A DNA stretch of 64,000 bases from Eublepharis macularius (GCF_028583425.1 NC_072800.1:11049001-11113000), one strand, 5' to 3'; shown: positions 46,726-58,085, numbered from the stretch's first letter. The notes: generated by a model from the sequence alone, not told the origin. Numbers and translations are program-made.

Positions 46726-46812
46726 AGTGCTGTCAAGTTATGGTTGACTTACGGCAACTCCTGGTGGGGTTTTCGAGGCAAGCGACTAACAGAGGCGGTT
46801 TGCCATTGCCTG
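46726..46812 (-). mobile_element. 5S-rRNA-derived SINE, 3' fragment
   Basis: Only the tail and body remain: GGTTGACTTACGGCAACTCC, GTGGGGTTTTCGAGGCAAG and GGTTTGCCATTGCC. Confidence 0.65.
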
Positions 46813-47348
46813 CCTCTGCAACCCTAAAGCCACATTTCAGCGTGCTGCGAAGCTTGCCAAGGGCAGCAGAGCTGGTAGGGTGGCATTGCTGCACCTTCTC
46901 CTTGGCTTGGAGTTTGCAGCCTAACAGAGTAAAAGCCGTTCCGCCTTTAAACATGGCTGATGGGAGAGGAGCCCTGATGGAGTTTTGCACACCCGCAGCT
47001 GAGAAGAAGTGATCAGTCTGAGCAGGGCACTTCCTTGCTGTCACAAAACACATTCCCACTGACCCCACTGCTGAGGGGAAATCTGGTTGAAGGGGCTGAG
47101 TATGCCTGGATTGTTAAGTGAGGTGCAACGGGGAGGGACAAGATGGTTTGCTTTTTAAAGTGAGTGAGAACCGAGTTCCTTTCAGAAAAAGAACTGCACC
47201 TATCATCTCTTATCCAGGAGACGTGAGATGCCTCAAGGAAACATTGCCTCAGGCACGTTTATAACGTCAAGACAGCACTCTGCTGCGACTAACAGTAGAA
47301 TCTTAAAGCTTTCTTCTAAGCCCATCAACTTCAGTGGACTGACAATAG

Positions 47349-47605
47349 CAGGGCTTTTTTTCTGGGGAAAGAGGTGGGGGAACTCAGTGGGTTGCCCTCA
47401 GAGAAAATGGTCACATGGCTGGTGGCCCCGCCCCCTGATCTCCAGACAGAGGGGAATTGAGATTGCCCTCCGCGCCGCATGGCGCGGAGGGCAATCTCGA
47501 CTCCCCTCTGTCTGGAGATCAGGGGGCGGGGCCACCAGCCATGTGACCATTTTCAAGAGGTCCCGGAACTCTGTTCCACCACGTTCCAGCTGAAAAAAAG
47601 CCCTG
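47349..47605. mobile_element. hAT-type foldback MITE (CAGGGC family), copy 6
   Basis: Perfect 8-bp duplication GACAATAG on both sides. It is inserted inside a short repeat of the GGATTGCACTG type (47290-47348 and 47614-47645), so it is the younger of the two. Confidence 0.92.
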
Positions 47606-48297
47606 GACAATAGTATAAGTCAGTTTAGGATTGCACTGTAAGTTACCCACCAGGCCCAGCCAAACCCGGCTGGCCTCCTGTAACACCTCAGTGCACTCGG
47701 GCAGGGAAGCTTAAACAAATCTCTGCAGTCCCCATAGATCCTGCTCGAATTCATTCGGGAATCTTTTATTGCTTTTCCTTGCCTGGCAACCTTCGACCCT
47801 ATTGTTTATTTGCTTGTTTACTTTTGGCTAGAATCTCAGGGGTTTCTGGCGCAGCTGAAATCCCAGCCCAACAGCTGCAGCGTTCCATCTTCCCAGTGCC
47901 AGCAGGCCAGCTGCTCTGGCCTTACGCAGAAATGCCCATTTCGAGACACTGGATTGGGGGGCAAGCCCCATTTCTTGCCCTGACTTGATCCTTATGCAAA
48001 CCATGACGGTGTCATATGGGGTGCCTTCCTTTTTCATGAGAGTTGTATGTTTTTTTTTTAACCTTTGGGCTTTTTCTGCTCTGAATGCAATATTTTTAAT
48101 AAAGACCATTTTTTGTCCTAGCTGCTTTGTCCTTGTGAAAAGACAAGCAGCTGAGGGAAACAAAGGGGAGGGGGAGGAAGACCTCTGGCTTCTTCCATGG
48201 AGGAAGACCTCCTCAGTTCTACAGAGTAGTAACTTGCAATTGCCAGAGGCGATGGCAGAGGTTTAACCAACCCTTACCTGTCCCAGAGTTAATCTGG

Positions 48298-48499
48298 GAG
48301 CCAAACTACAAGTGACGCCTGACACAGGTCGGACACTTGTCAGCTTCCCTCAAGTTTTGATGGGAAATGTAGGCGTCCTGGTCTTGCAGCTGTAAGGGAG
48401 AGCCAAGCTGTAAAACCAGGACGCCTACATTTCCCATCAAAACTTGAGGGAAGCTGACAAGTGTCCAACCTGTGTAAGGCGTTACTTGTAGCTTGGCTC
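48298..48499. mobile_element. GAGCC foldback MITE, copy 6
   Basis: Same interior type as the copies at 7795 and 30543, with near-perfect arms around a short spacer. No target duplication is visible (TGG against CGC), unlike four of the other copies. Confidence 0.82.
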
Positions 48500-48679
48500 C
48501 GCGGGTGGGTGGAAAGGAAGCAGAAAGGAGGTCGGGGAAGTAGGCAGTCCGCCACCCAAGAAAGAGCTCTTTTGTTAACCCGTCTACTCAAAGTGTCCCC
48601 TTCCCTGCGATCGTTGCAGTGACATGACAGTGTCAACATCACTGTAAAACCCTACATAAACAGCTTAGAGAATCCTGAC

Positions 48680-49240
48680 TATAGGAGAGCTTTTACTTTA
48701 TTACGATATGACGCCTTACCCTCTGCTGTCCTGGAAGGCATATCTAAGAAGGTACCTTATGAAAAATGCTTATGCCCATGCAGAGATGGGAGTGTTGAGT
48801 CCTTACTGCATGTCTTCTTTGATGGTAAAATATGTGAATATATTAGGGAAATGTATGTTAATCCTATAATTGATAGTCTGGAGGAAATCCTGGTTAAATA
48901 TGGCAAACCCTAGATAAGTTTTGATATACTATGATAATATAAGGTAACTTGAATTCTATACGATTTATATTATGTAAATTTTAGCAAAATACCATTTTAC
49001 TGATTGGCAATATTTTAAAGTATTGTTGATAGATTAATTACGCTTTTAGGATGGTATAATTATGCTTTTAAGATTGATTATGAAGTAAATTTTAAATTTA
49101 GATAATTGCTGAAATACGTAGCTTGGTTTAATGTTTGTTTTATATGGCTTGTGCCGTACTGATATTTGATCATTGGTAAGTTTGAATCGGCAGTGAGAAA
49201 GTGATGGCTGCCGGCTAATAAAGACCACGTTCTGTTCTGT
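48680..49240 (+). pseudogene. Non-LTR retrotransposon C-terminus and 3' end
   Basis: A frame from about 48680 to 48914 reads RRAFTLLRYDALPSAV, then a cysteine-rich CLCPC motif and ESLLHVFFDGKIC, then a stop. This resembles the zinc-knuckle end of some LINE ORF2 proteins; the clade is unclear. An AT-rich 3' region follows, ending near CTAATAAAG. Confidence 0.55.
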
Positions 49241-49561
49241 AAAGCTATGCTGGATACCTCGCCATTCTGTGCTGTGCAAGCTAACCCTGTGCCCCCCCCC
49301 ATTAATGGAGGGAGGGCTGCTAAGCCAACACACAGGAGCTACATAGTGCAGGGCGGCGGGGGGACCTGGGGGACATCTGCAATAGGCAAACTTTGAGGCA
49401 TGAAATCTCCATTTGTCAGACTCCTTGGATGAAGAATGGAGATTCTCATTGGGTGTTGTGCCCTGAAGTGAAGAGTGTGCTACTGATGTTAGCAATATTG
49501 ATTTCCTATGTTTCTTACAAGCTTGGACGATTCATGCCAACGGCTCCCTTTTTTGAGCCAA

Positions 49562-49617
49562 GCGCCCTTGCTCCAGTCTTGCGCCCTTGCTCCAGTCTTG
49601 CGCCCTTGCTCCAGAGT
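49562..49617. repeat. 19-bp tandem repeat, about 3 copies
   Basis: Unit GCGCCCTTGCTCCAGTCTT repeated almost exactly; the third copy is partial. Confidence 0.85.
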
Positions 49618-49809
49618 GCGCTGTGCATGCCAAAATATAATCCAATTCTCCAGCAGCAGCTGTTAGCCACAGAGATCAAAGGGAATCCCATTCCCAAAGG
49701 CAGCAGGTCTCTGCAACTCAGTGGTAGTAAGCAACTCACAGTGGTGGTTTGCCATTGCCTGCAACATCAGGAGAAGGCCTTAGCATCTACGCCCTGTTGT
49801 TGTTGGCCT

Positions 49810-49871
49810 CTGTGGAACTGGACAAGGCGGACCGCTGATCTGATCCCACAGGGTGCTTCTTATGTTCTTAG
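49810..49871 (+). mobile_element. CR1 3'-end fragment
   Basis: CTGATCTGATCCCACAGGG then CTTCTTATGTTCTTA parallels the 3' end of the full CR1 at about 6955-6995. Short and decayed. Confidence 0.55.
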
Positions 49872-49985
49872 GCCATGTGTGCCCTTTCTTCTGTTCAGGG
49901 TATCTGTATCCCCAAACAATATATATCGAACGCCTCCTGGGCACAAGCCACCAAGCCAAGTCTCTATAGCGATGCTCCATGAACT

Positions 49986-50217
49986 TTACTTACTTCGTCT
50001 ATACCCTCCCTTTCTCCTCAATGAACAACCAAAGCAACGTACATCATTCTCCTCGCCTTCATTTTATCCTTACAACAGCCCAGCGAGGTAGGTTAGGCTG
50101 AAAGTGTGTGACTGGCCCAGGATCACCTAGCAAAGCTTCCATGGCACAGTGGGTATTTGAACATGGATCTCCCAGATCCTAGTCTGGCACAGTAACCACA
50201 ACACCACACTGGCTCTC
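49986..50217 (-). mobile_element. tRNA-derived SINE, third family (Sauria-like)
   Basis: Contains TACAACAGCCCAGCGAGGTA, GGATCACCTAGCAAAGCTTC and TATTTGAACATGGATCTCCC. The head is at ACCACACTGGCTCTC. Naming is by resemblance to common squamate SINEs. Confidence 0.65.
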
Positions 50218-50399
50218 CCTTGTGCTGGAAAGGTATGCTAGTCATCTTCCAGGCCACTGATGGCGTGGCACGAGCTCATGCTCTGTGGCACACTGTCACG
50301 CGCCTCTTTGAGCCGTCCTGTGCAGTCATTTGAGTGGCTTGGCTGGAGAACCAGTCCTGCTTTGGGCTGTGTGTGTGTGGGGGGGGGGGGGGAAACAGC

Positions 50400-50752
50400 A
50401 TCCAAACACTTGGCAAAACTGCAGTGAAGATTAGCACATCAAGCACCAATCCATATGCAAAAGAACCTCCTCAGGATACAGTGAAGCCTCCCGCCATTAG
50501 CATTCCACACCCTGGGAAACTCTTACAGAATGACTCAGCTCAACCCCACCCCTCCTGAGTAGATACAAATGACCTACATCTTTTCCACACTGTGACACTG
50601 AGAGATCTCTGTCTTTTGGTGCTACACCTCTGAAGATGCCAGCCACAGCTGCTGGCGAAACGTCAGGAACTACAATGCCAAGACCACGGCAATACAGCCC
50701 GGAAAACCCCCAACAACCATCGTTCTCCGGCCGTGAAAGCCTTCGACAATAC
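50400..50752 (+). mobile_element. Penelope-like element 3' region with hammerhead-like motif
   Basis: From about 50540 the sequence runs through TACAAATGACCTACATC, CACTGTGACACTGAGAGAT and TGCTACACCTCTGAAGATGC to GCTGGCGAAACGTCAGG and CCGTGAAAGCCTTCGACAAT. I recognise this as the terminal part of a Penelope-like retroelement common in reptile genomes. No reverse transcriptase remains. Assignment rests on recall and on the ribozyme-like fold. Confidence 0.6.
50627..50667 (+). ncRNA. Hammerhead-ribozyme-like motif, small PLE variant
   Basis: In order: CCT (helix I, 50627-50629), CTGAAGA (50630-50636), one extra T, helix II GCCAGC / GCTGGC (50638-50643 and 50651-50656, 7-nt loop), GAAA (50657-50660), then self-complementary ACGT (50660-50663), predicted cleavage base C50664, and AGG closing helix I (50665-50667). 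Helix III could only form between two molecules. The extra base departs from the classical core but recurs in the motif at 46519. Confidence 0.6.
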
Positions 50753-50844
50753 TTGGCAAAACTGATCGTTTTTGTTCAGCAAGAACTGCCTGCTCTCCCA
50801 ATTGACGCAGCGGCCTGGACATTCCTTTTGTTCTTGCCCTAAAG

Positions 50845-51101
50845 CAGGGCTTTTTTTCAGCAGGAACGTGGTGGAACGGAGTTCCGGCATCTCTTGAAAA
50901 TGGTCACATGGCCGGTGGCCCCGCCCCCTGATCTCCAGACAGAGGGGAGTTGAGATTGCCCTCCGCGCCGCATGGCGCGGAGGGCAATCTCAACTCCCCT
51001 CTGTCTGGAGATCAGGGGGCGGGGCCACCGGCCATGTGACCATTTTCTCCGAGAGCAACCCACTGAGTTCCACCACCTTTTTTCCCAGAAAAAAAGCCCT
51101 G
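50845..51101. mobile_element. hAT-type foldback MITE (CAGGGC family), copy 7
   Basis: Standard copy with long near-perfect arms. Target duplication CCCTAAAG / CCCTACAG matches at 7 of 8 positions. It lies about 90 bp downstream of a Penelope-like fragment. Confidence 0.9.
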
Positions 51102-51109
51102 CCCTACAG

Positions 51110-51963
51110 GAATAAGTTCTGTCCTTAACCGAGTCAGGCTGGAAGCTTGAATGGGGGCAAAGCAGCCTTGTCAAAGACCCATTGTATCAGGATAACGGAC
51201 TGAAATGGGGGAACCATGAGTCATTGAGATGCAAATGAACACACCAAGCTTCTCACAGAACAGGGCATAGTGGATTCATTCAACACTTCTTATTTCACTG
51301 ATGATGACCTATATCTCAGGTCTAGGAGAAAGGCGGCGGAGGAGAGGACCATTATTCTTAGCCAAGCACAGCGGCATGTCCCAGAGGTTGTGGCTCCTCC
51401 AAACAATATCTTACAGTCACTGAAATTTGTATCCTTGGTCAACATTGTGCGTCACCTGACATTGCAGCGCAGAGTTACTTACTCACGGACAGCTGTGAGC
51501 TCCAACACTTGCGTTTTCTTGGGGCCAACGTGACCAATTGTATAGGAACCTTCACTATACATTACCTAAAGCTCTGTGGTCACTGTAAAAAATTGTTTTC
51601 TTCTTACAAATTGCCAATTCTGGAGCTGCAGTTTCTAAGGGGAGATGAATGGTGGTGGTAAGCACTTTTTAAATTCAATAGCCGTGCTGTATCTTCTCCC
51701 CATTCTCAAGAGCCACCTTCAAGCTGCTTTTGTTCCTGCTGGGAAAAGGGGAAAAATATCTTAAATTCTCAGATTGTGTAGTTAATGAGACAAAACGATC
51801 ACATTATATATATGTTTCTGCCCTCAAGCTATCTGAAGGCGGGTGGCCAGGTCTCCCGCCATCCTGCCCAACAGCCCTGGTCACTAGCTAACTCTTGGTA
51901 GAGCAGTGGGAGAAAACAGGAGGGGACAGAAATTGCTGCGATGTCATGACATCACTTTGGGCA
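51110..51963. other. Upstream intergenic sequence, unassigned
   Basis: 51270-51600 has short protein-like frames without a clear match, perhaps a transposon remnant. 52192-52605, 53667-54103 and 54306-54977 are also unassigned. Confidence 0.35.
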
Positions 51964-52191
51964 TAACAACAGCAACAACAACTGCACATATATACTGCTC
52001 TTCTAGACAGGTTAGCGCCCCACCCAGAGCGGTGAACAAGTTAGTGTTATTATTATCCCCACAATGCAGCTGGGGGGCTGAGAGGGGTGAGTTACCCAAG
52101 GCCACCTACCGAGCTCATGGCAGTCGTGGGATTCAAACCAGAAGAGTGCTGATTCGCAGCCGAACCACTTAACCATTGTACAGCAGCTCTC
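51964..52191 (-). mobile_element. tRNA-derived SINE, second family
   Basis: Matches 61371-61595: AAC-rich tail, TATACTGCTCTTCTAGACAG, then CCGAACCACTTAACCATTG at the tRNA-like head. Confidence 0.7.
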
Positions 52192-52605
52192 ATTGGCCCA
52201 GAAATGGTGTCATCGCATTAGCACAAGGCTCTAGGATTCCCCCAAACCCTATACAAGGTTCTTGCCAGAACTGACGTTGCGTTGCATGCCCCCTCCCCCA
52301 CCCAACCTCCTGCTGGTTGCCAGCACTGAACCGGCAATCCAAATGAAGGGCCGAAGTTGCCTTGATGAATTAAATGGTCCTGTTGAATGCATCTCTCCAC
52401 AGGAGAGTTTAGGCAATCAGGATTCAAGCAGCCTGGAGGAAATCCTACAAATCTCAGCATTGCTTTAGAAAGTGCAGGTCCATTCCCGAGCTGTGACAGG
52501 CTGCACAAAGGGAAGGGCGGGGCACTTGCAGGCTACATTCACTATAAGTCGAGTGTTTTTGCTTCACTCACAGGCATCTGAAAAGGCAGTCCTGCTCTTC
52601 ACTTG

Positions 52606-52863
52606 GAATAATAACAACAACAACTGGCAATTTATATTCCACCCTTCAGGACAACTTAATGCCCACTCAGAGCGGTTTACAAAGTGCGTTGTTATTATCC
52701 CCACAACAATCACCCTGTGAGTTGGGTGGGGCTGAGAGAGCTCCTAGAAGCTGTGACTGCCCCAAGGTCACCCAGCTGGCTTCAAGTGGAGGAGTGGGGA
52801 ATCAAACCCGGCTCTCCAGGTTAGAGTCCCACCGCTCTTAACCACTATGCCAAACTGGCTCTC
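52606..52863 (-). mobile_element. tRNA-derived SINE
   Basis: Same family on the minus strand, complete with AAC-rich tail and head. Confidence 0.8.
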
Positions 52864-53074
52864 AAACTGGAAGGATTTGGAACATGATGTGCTCATTCTC
52901 CAGTTTTGTAAAATTAGTCTTTTTGCAACAAGAACATCCCCCCAGGATCCAATTAGGCTGCCCCAGCATTAGGCCCCAAATTACTCGTATGTATCCTATA
53001 AGTTAGGTTTGCACAAAAAAGATGAGTGAAGCCTCCAGAACCAAATCAGTTACTCTCCATTTTCTGCCTAAAGG

Positions 53075-53311
53075 GAGCCTCCTGATTCAGCGGTTAAGAG
53101 TGGCAGGACTCTAATCTGGAGAGCTGGGTTTGATTCCCCATTCCTCCGCTTGATTCCCCATTCCAGAGCTCTCTCAGCCCCACCTACCTCACCGTGTGAT
53201 TGTCATGAGAATAATAACAACACACTTTGTAAACCACTCTGTGGGTGTTATGTTGTCCTGAAGGGCAGTATATAAATCAAATATTATTAATAGTATTATT
53301 ATTATTATTGT
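53075..53311 (+). mobile_element. tRNA-derived SINE with internal rearrangement
   Basis: Same family. The segment after box B is short and carries a doubled GATTCCCCATTCC (about 53131-53164) in place of the usual body. Confidence 0.75.
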
Positions 53312-53529
53312 ATCATGGGGGCTATGCTTCTTACAGCAAGTTTGCATCTCTGACATGTCCCTGTAGGTGACGTTGTGCCCTCGTGTCCCTGCCCCCAATC
53401 CTCCAACCAGTTGCCAGGCTCAGCCTGGTACCCTAGGCCAGCCTCAGCATAGCCAGGAGGAATCTAAGAAGAGAGAGCTGGGATCAGTCAGGGTGTGTGA
53501 AAAAATCCATTCAGAAGGTGTTGGTGGAG

Positions 53530-53666
53530 AAAACAGAAGCTTGCTATTTGCCCAATGGTCCGTGAATGGGGTGGGTCCATGAGAAGTTCGTGGTCCATGG
53601 TCCGTGAAACACAACAGACCATGGGCTGATGGTCAGTGGGGTTTTTCCGGTCCGTGCCCACGTGAG
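53530..53666. mobile_element. Fragment of a TAGAGATGGGC-type element (right end)
   Basis: Repeated GGTCCGTGAA / CCATGGTCCGTG motifs end in GGTCCGTGCCCACGT, resembling the right terminus of the family at 22605. The left end is not recognisable. Confidence 0.4.
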
Positions 53667-54103
53667 CAAAGGACCAGGAAGAAGAGCAGAGAAGAGGCCT
53701 CGCAGTAGCAGTGCCATATTGTGTTTCCAAAAATTGTGATTCCACCCTCTGTGTGCCTCAGAGTATCAGTAGAATTTCATTTCCCTGAGGGTAATAAACT
53801 TTTTAAAAATTGATGTCAAAACAGTATGCCTTTAGTCATGTTCAAGGTAAAAGGACTCCACTATCATAATTTCCTTCTTAAGAAAAAGAAACAGGTTTTA
53901 TATAAAATAGGTAAAGAAGTGTACTGAACATGCAAATCCAGTAGACTTTTTAAAAAGTGCTATAAAGGGTTTTTTTTTTGTTTTCCCCCCTGTAACAGAG
54001 TGGCCAGCCTGCACAATCTCCTGCTGGCTTAGAATTTTCTGGTGCCTCTGAGTGCCAGCTGACTGTGGCTGGTTTCCATCTCAAACAACTGGGGTGACAA
54101 ATG

Positions 54104-54305
54104 AGCCGTTTCCATATGGCTTCCCGCTGCTTGTAACAACCTGGAAGATCGCGCAAAAAACGCAGAAGATCGTGTTTTCTCGCGCGAGATTTGCGCGATG
54201 TCACATGACGTCGCGCAAATCTCGCACGAGAAAATGCAATCTTCCGCATTTTTTGCACGATCTTCCGGGTTGTTACGAGCAGCGGGGAGCCGTGTGGAAA
54301 CGGCC
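54104..54305. mobile_element. CpG-rich foldback MITE (GGCCGTTTCC family), copy 3
   Basis: Same interior as the copy at 33888 (GATCGCGCAAAAAACGC, CGCGCGAGATTTGCGCGA). 3-bp duplication ATG on both sides; the left terminal G has changed to A. Confidence 0.85.
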
Positions 54306-55006
54306 ATGGTTGAGCATGATTGTCTCGGTGGCAATAAAAGCTTCTTTGCATGACGTGAATATAGAATTTTATTTTTCTGATTCTTTCACCATTTTTCCAG
54401 AAAGTAAAGGGGGGAAAGGAATTGGAAAACCCTGGCCATTCCCCTTTCCTGAAACGTTTCCCTGTTAAGTTATTCAATTGTTTCAGTTATGTTTATTAGT
54501 CATTATAGACCTCTTTGTTAAACAAAGCTACTGTTGAGATCATTTCTTATCCCGAGAAGATAAAGCTCTGTGTTTTCTCTGGACATCTGCATGGGGCAAA
54601 TCTCCAAGATCAGGCTCTTTGTCCATATCAGAAAATGTCTGTTCTATGAGCTTTCCAGCAGGACTTGTTTACATTTAAAAAACACACCCACCTATAAGTC
54701 AAATGAGTGCCAAGTTTGCTGCCTTAAAAACAAATAAATAATTCGCCATTAATGGTCGAAGAGATTTTTTCCCCAGCTGCTGTTTGTAACTTCCAGTTGC
54801 TAGGTTGCTGCTATCGAAGTTCTAAACATGCACAGTTATAAACTGCATCACCTTCTTGCCCCTAACAACTGGGGTTAAGCTCAGCTATCTGCTGAGAAGA
54901 AGCTGGGGGGAAAATGAGGGTTTTCAAACTGTAAAACACCCCCCCCCCCATTTAATCATTTAAAGGAAACTGGGATCGATGACTAAATTAACTTCTTATG
55001 TGCATA

Positions 55007-55299
55007 GGTAAAGGTAAAGATAGTCCCCTGTGCAAGTACCGAGTCATTGCTGACCCATGGGGGGACATTGCATCACAACATTTTCATGACAGACTTTTTA
55101 CAGGGTGGTTTCCCATTGCCTTCCCCGGTCATCTACACTTTACCCCCAGGAAACTGGGTACTCATTTTACCAACCTCAGAAGGACGGCTGAGTCAACCTT
55201 GAGCCGGGTACCTGAACCTGGCTTCTGCCAGGATCGAACTCAGGTCGTGAGCACAGCTTGGGCTGCAGTACTGCAGCTTACCACTCTGCACCATGGGGC
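55007..55299 (-). mobile_element. tRNA-derived SINE with 13-bp target duplication
   Basis: Read on the minus strand it starts AGCCCCATGGTGCAGAGTGG, contains a box-B-like GAGTTCGATCC and ends in CTTTACCTTTACC. It is flanked by TCTTATGTGCATA at 54994-55006 and 55300-55312, a perfect 13-bp duplication within L1 sequence. Confidence 0.85.
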
Positions 55300-55353
55300 T
55301 CTTATGTGCATAACAGACCAATATCAGAATTCCAGAAAAAAATGGAAGATTTC

Positions 55354-55809
55354 TGTCAGTCCCTGTCAGTTAGATCCCCAAGTTCTCCACAGTTAACACA
55401 CAGGTGTTCCAGTTGAAGTAACTTTATTAGAGATCCATTCAGTACAAGGCGCTCAGACAGTGGAATTGGCAGACGTGACGTATGTGAGGTTAGCAATGTT
55501 AGTTATACGAAATATTCCCACCTTTGGGAAAGGGACCGTTAACGGGGGGGGGGGGGGGTTGGAGTGAGACATTGTTTTAGAGTAGACAGTGAGAAAGATG
55601 AACTTATCTTTGGTTCTCAAGAAGGATACATTTCGAGCCAGTTTCAGCTGGCAGTCAAGGACACTGGCTCAGCGAAGCGAGAAAGAGAAAGTAAACATTT
55701 GTGAGATAACCTACTGGCATTGCAGCCATAAAGAACTTCTCATACTCTCAGAGACCAGAGGCAGAGCCCATATACATTCATGGCAGATAGGCAGGAGGAA
55801 TATATGACA
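55354..55809 (-). mobile_element. Solo LTR
   Basis: 456 bp beginning TGTCA and ending TGACA, with a 5-bp duplication ATTTC at 55349-55353 and 55810-55814. An AATAAA signal on the minus strand (55423-55428) suggests minus orientation. A 13-G run lies inside (about 55543-55558). No internal retroviral genes are present. Confidence 0.8.
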
Positions 55810-56339
55810 ATTTCTTTGATTATGTAGCTCGAAGTTAAGAAATACGATATAATATGATATAATATAGAGAAACCTTTAAAATGTTGAGTATAAAATATGA
55901 AATAGATGACTGATTAAAGATTGATATGAAATTTTAGGTATAAGTAATTAAGGAAAGGGAAAGGAGAAACATTCCATACGTTAGTTCTGTTGCCACATAT
56001 TCTGAATATACTTTTCTGTTGTAGTTCAATTTTTGTATGTTTCTATGCACTTTCTACTGCTATTTGTATTTTTCTTTTCAAATAAAATTATTTTAAAAAA
56101 TTTAAAAAGGGAAAAGGAAAACTGGGATCCAAGAACCCATCAAGTTTGACAGGCAAGGTAGAAGATAGAGATGCTCTCTTCTCTGCTGTGCCAGAATTGT
56201 CATGTCTGTGCCCCATCCATGCCATTACTTGATGCTGACCTGTTGTTCTGAACCAGTGTTTCATGCTATAACTTGATGTCATATTGCCAATGCCATAACT
56301 GTTTCTTTTCACAGGCTTATTGAAGCTGCAGGTGTCTTA

Positions 56340-56695
56340 TCTAACGAACTGTAGAAGCTCTCAGTGCTTCTGACCTTATACCCCACTCACTCCCATGCAC
56401 TGCTATGTTTCAACTTTGATCTCCTGCTTTTTCAGTGTCTAGACTCAATAGTACAAATATGTGAGATGTTCTCAGGATGCGTTCACGCCAAAAGCCCTGT
56501 GTTGCTGAAGGGAGCGGGGAGGAGTAAATGTGTGAGTTAAGAGGAAGGGTTTTCCCACATGTTGCCATTCCTGTCAACCTGTTCTTACTGCTTAGTTGCT
56601 TACCTTGCTTCTGAGTAATTCTATGGACATATCTGTGGAAGTGATCTGATTCCTGAATAAAACCTTCTAACCAAGAGCATGGATTCTTGCTGTGA
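56340..56695 (+). other. Possible retroelement terminal sequence
   Basis: An AATAAA (near 56656) shortly before CTTCTAACCAAGAGCATGG and a preceding block without coding capacity look like a retroelement 3' region. This is weak and based only on general appearance. Confidence 0.25.
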
Positions 56696-56699
56696 TGGT

Positions 56700-57021
56700 A
56701 CAGGGGTCTATATCCGTGACATCATCACGCGGGGGCAGGTACAGGGGTCTACTTCCGTGACGTCATCATGCGGGGGCAGGGCAGGGTGTGCCACCCATGT
56801 GGCAAGTTGGCCGCCCCTGTCCTGTGCACGTGGCAAGCCAGCCGCCCCATCGGCGGGGCAGGTGAATGGTGCGGGCGGCCTCCCAGCCCTCCGTTCAGCC
56901 ACCCGTGCTGCCCCCACCAGCTCCAGCGCACTCCCGGCGGCTGGCAGCTGTGCCCAGGGCTCCCTCTTTGGCGGTGCCGGGAGCAGACTACCCCCCCTGC
57001 ACCCCTGTTGATCTGGCCCTG
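56700..57021. mobile_element. Related GC-rich element, opposite orientation
   Basis: Ends in GATCTGGCCCTG, the inverse of the left end at 25836, and has similar GC-rich content with the core GTGCCGGGAGCAG. Its other side carries two tandem copies of a ~43-bp unit (56701-56790) with GTGACATCATCACGCGGGG and GTGACGTCATCATGCGGGG. The outer boundary is uncertain. Confidence 0.5.
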
Positions 57022-57212
57022 CTGAGAAAACAACCATTCTAAGCTTCTCCCATACTTGCCATGAATGACACTCGAACTAACAGAACGCCACCCTTCCCGA
57101 GTACACAGTCAGTATCAATACATTTATATGTCAGACCATCTTGGGAATACCAACGTGGTGTATTATTGATTGACACATTTTCTATATTGAAGAAATGCCT
57201 ATGAAGAAGTGA

Positions 57213-58037
57213 ATGGATGAAACGGGATTGAACTGTCCGGGGTCTGAGCCCCAGCCCCCAGACTTGACAAGAGGGAACAGCAGGTCAGCCGGGCTGACAG
57301 GCAAACAGAGGGGGCAGCCAGCAGCCAGCAGGTCAACTGGTCAGTCAGCAGACAGCAGGTCAACCGGTCTGACTGGCAAGCAGAGGGGGCAGCCAGGGGA
57401 CAGCAGGTCAACCCCTCCCACGGGCAAATGGAGCCAGAACCTGCCTGTACCAGGGGCAAGGGGCAAAGGCCCAGGGCCTCAGGAGGCAGGGGGAGACAGA
57501 GAGAGGCCAGCGAGTCCCACTCCCCTGGGGAAGGAAAAGGGACTAAGCAAGGCGGAAGGGGGCAAGGGCAGAGGGATTGGGGGCCCAGCAGTCACCCACC
57601 CAAAGACCTCACCTGCGGAGGAGAAGCAGCAGCAGCCCCAACAACCCAAAGCCACGCCCCGGCTAGAAAATAGTAGCCTGGCCCAGGAGTTGCCAAAAGC
57701 CAAGCCACTCCAGGTGGGGCTATTGGAGGCACTCTGCAGGAAGCCCTGGGCAACCAGCCAAGGAGCCGCAGCTGGACCCACCTTCAGCCATCAGCTCAGC
57801 CAGGGAGGCCGGGCTGCTAGCCAGGGGACGGCAGCTGGACAGGCCTTCAGCAATCAGCCAAGGCAGGGAGGCTGGGCAGCCAGAGAACAAGGCACAGCTG
57901 GTGCTGGTCAGTGGGGCCAGATCAGCTACCCCAGCTGCAACTGCTTGGTGCAGCCCAAGACCAGGCTGGAAGAGGGGTGGGACAGTAGAAGGAAACCCTA
58001 TAAAAGCTGGCTGGGAAGAGCCCTGAGGTGGTGGGTT

Positions 58038-58085
<48 letters not shown>

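Larger units (their letters stand above)
54978..56105 (+). pseudogene. L1-like LINE 3' end carrying two insertions
   Basis: Three pieces of the L1 3' end (about 54978-55006, 55313-55353, 55815-56105) match the copy at 15800-16215 when joined. A tRNA-derived SINE and a solo LTR interrupt it, each with target duplications. It ends in an AATAAA-containing AT-rich tail. Confidence 0.75.

Noticed and set aside
54029..54477. Overlapping 175-, 101- and 138-residue frames
   Set aside because: They translate the arms of a foldback MITE, which explains similar frames on both strands.
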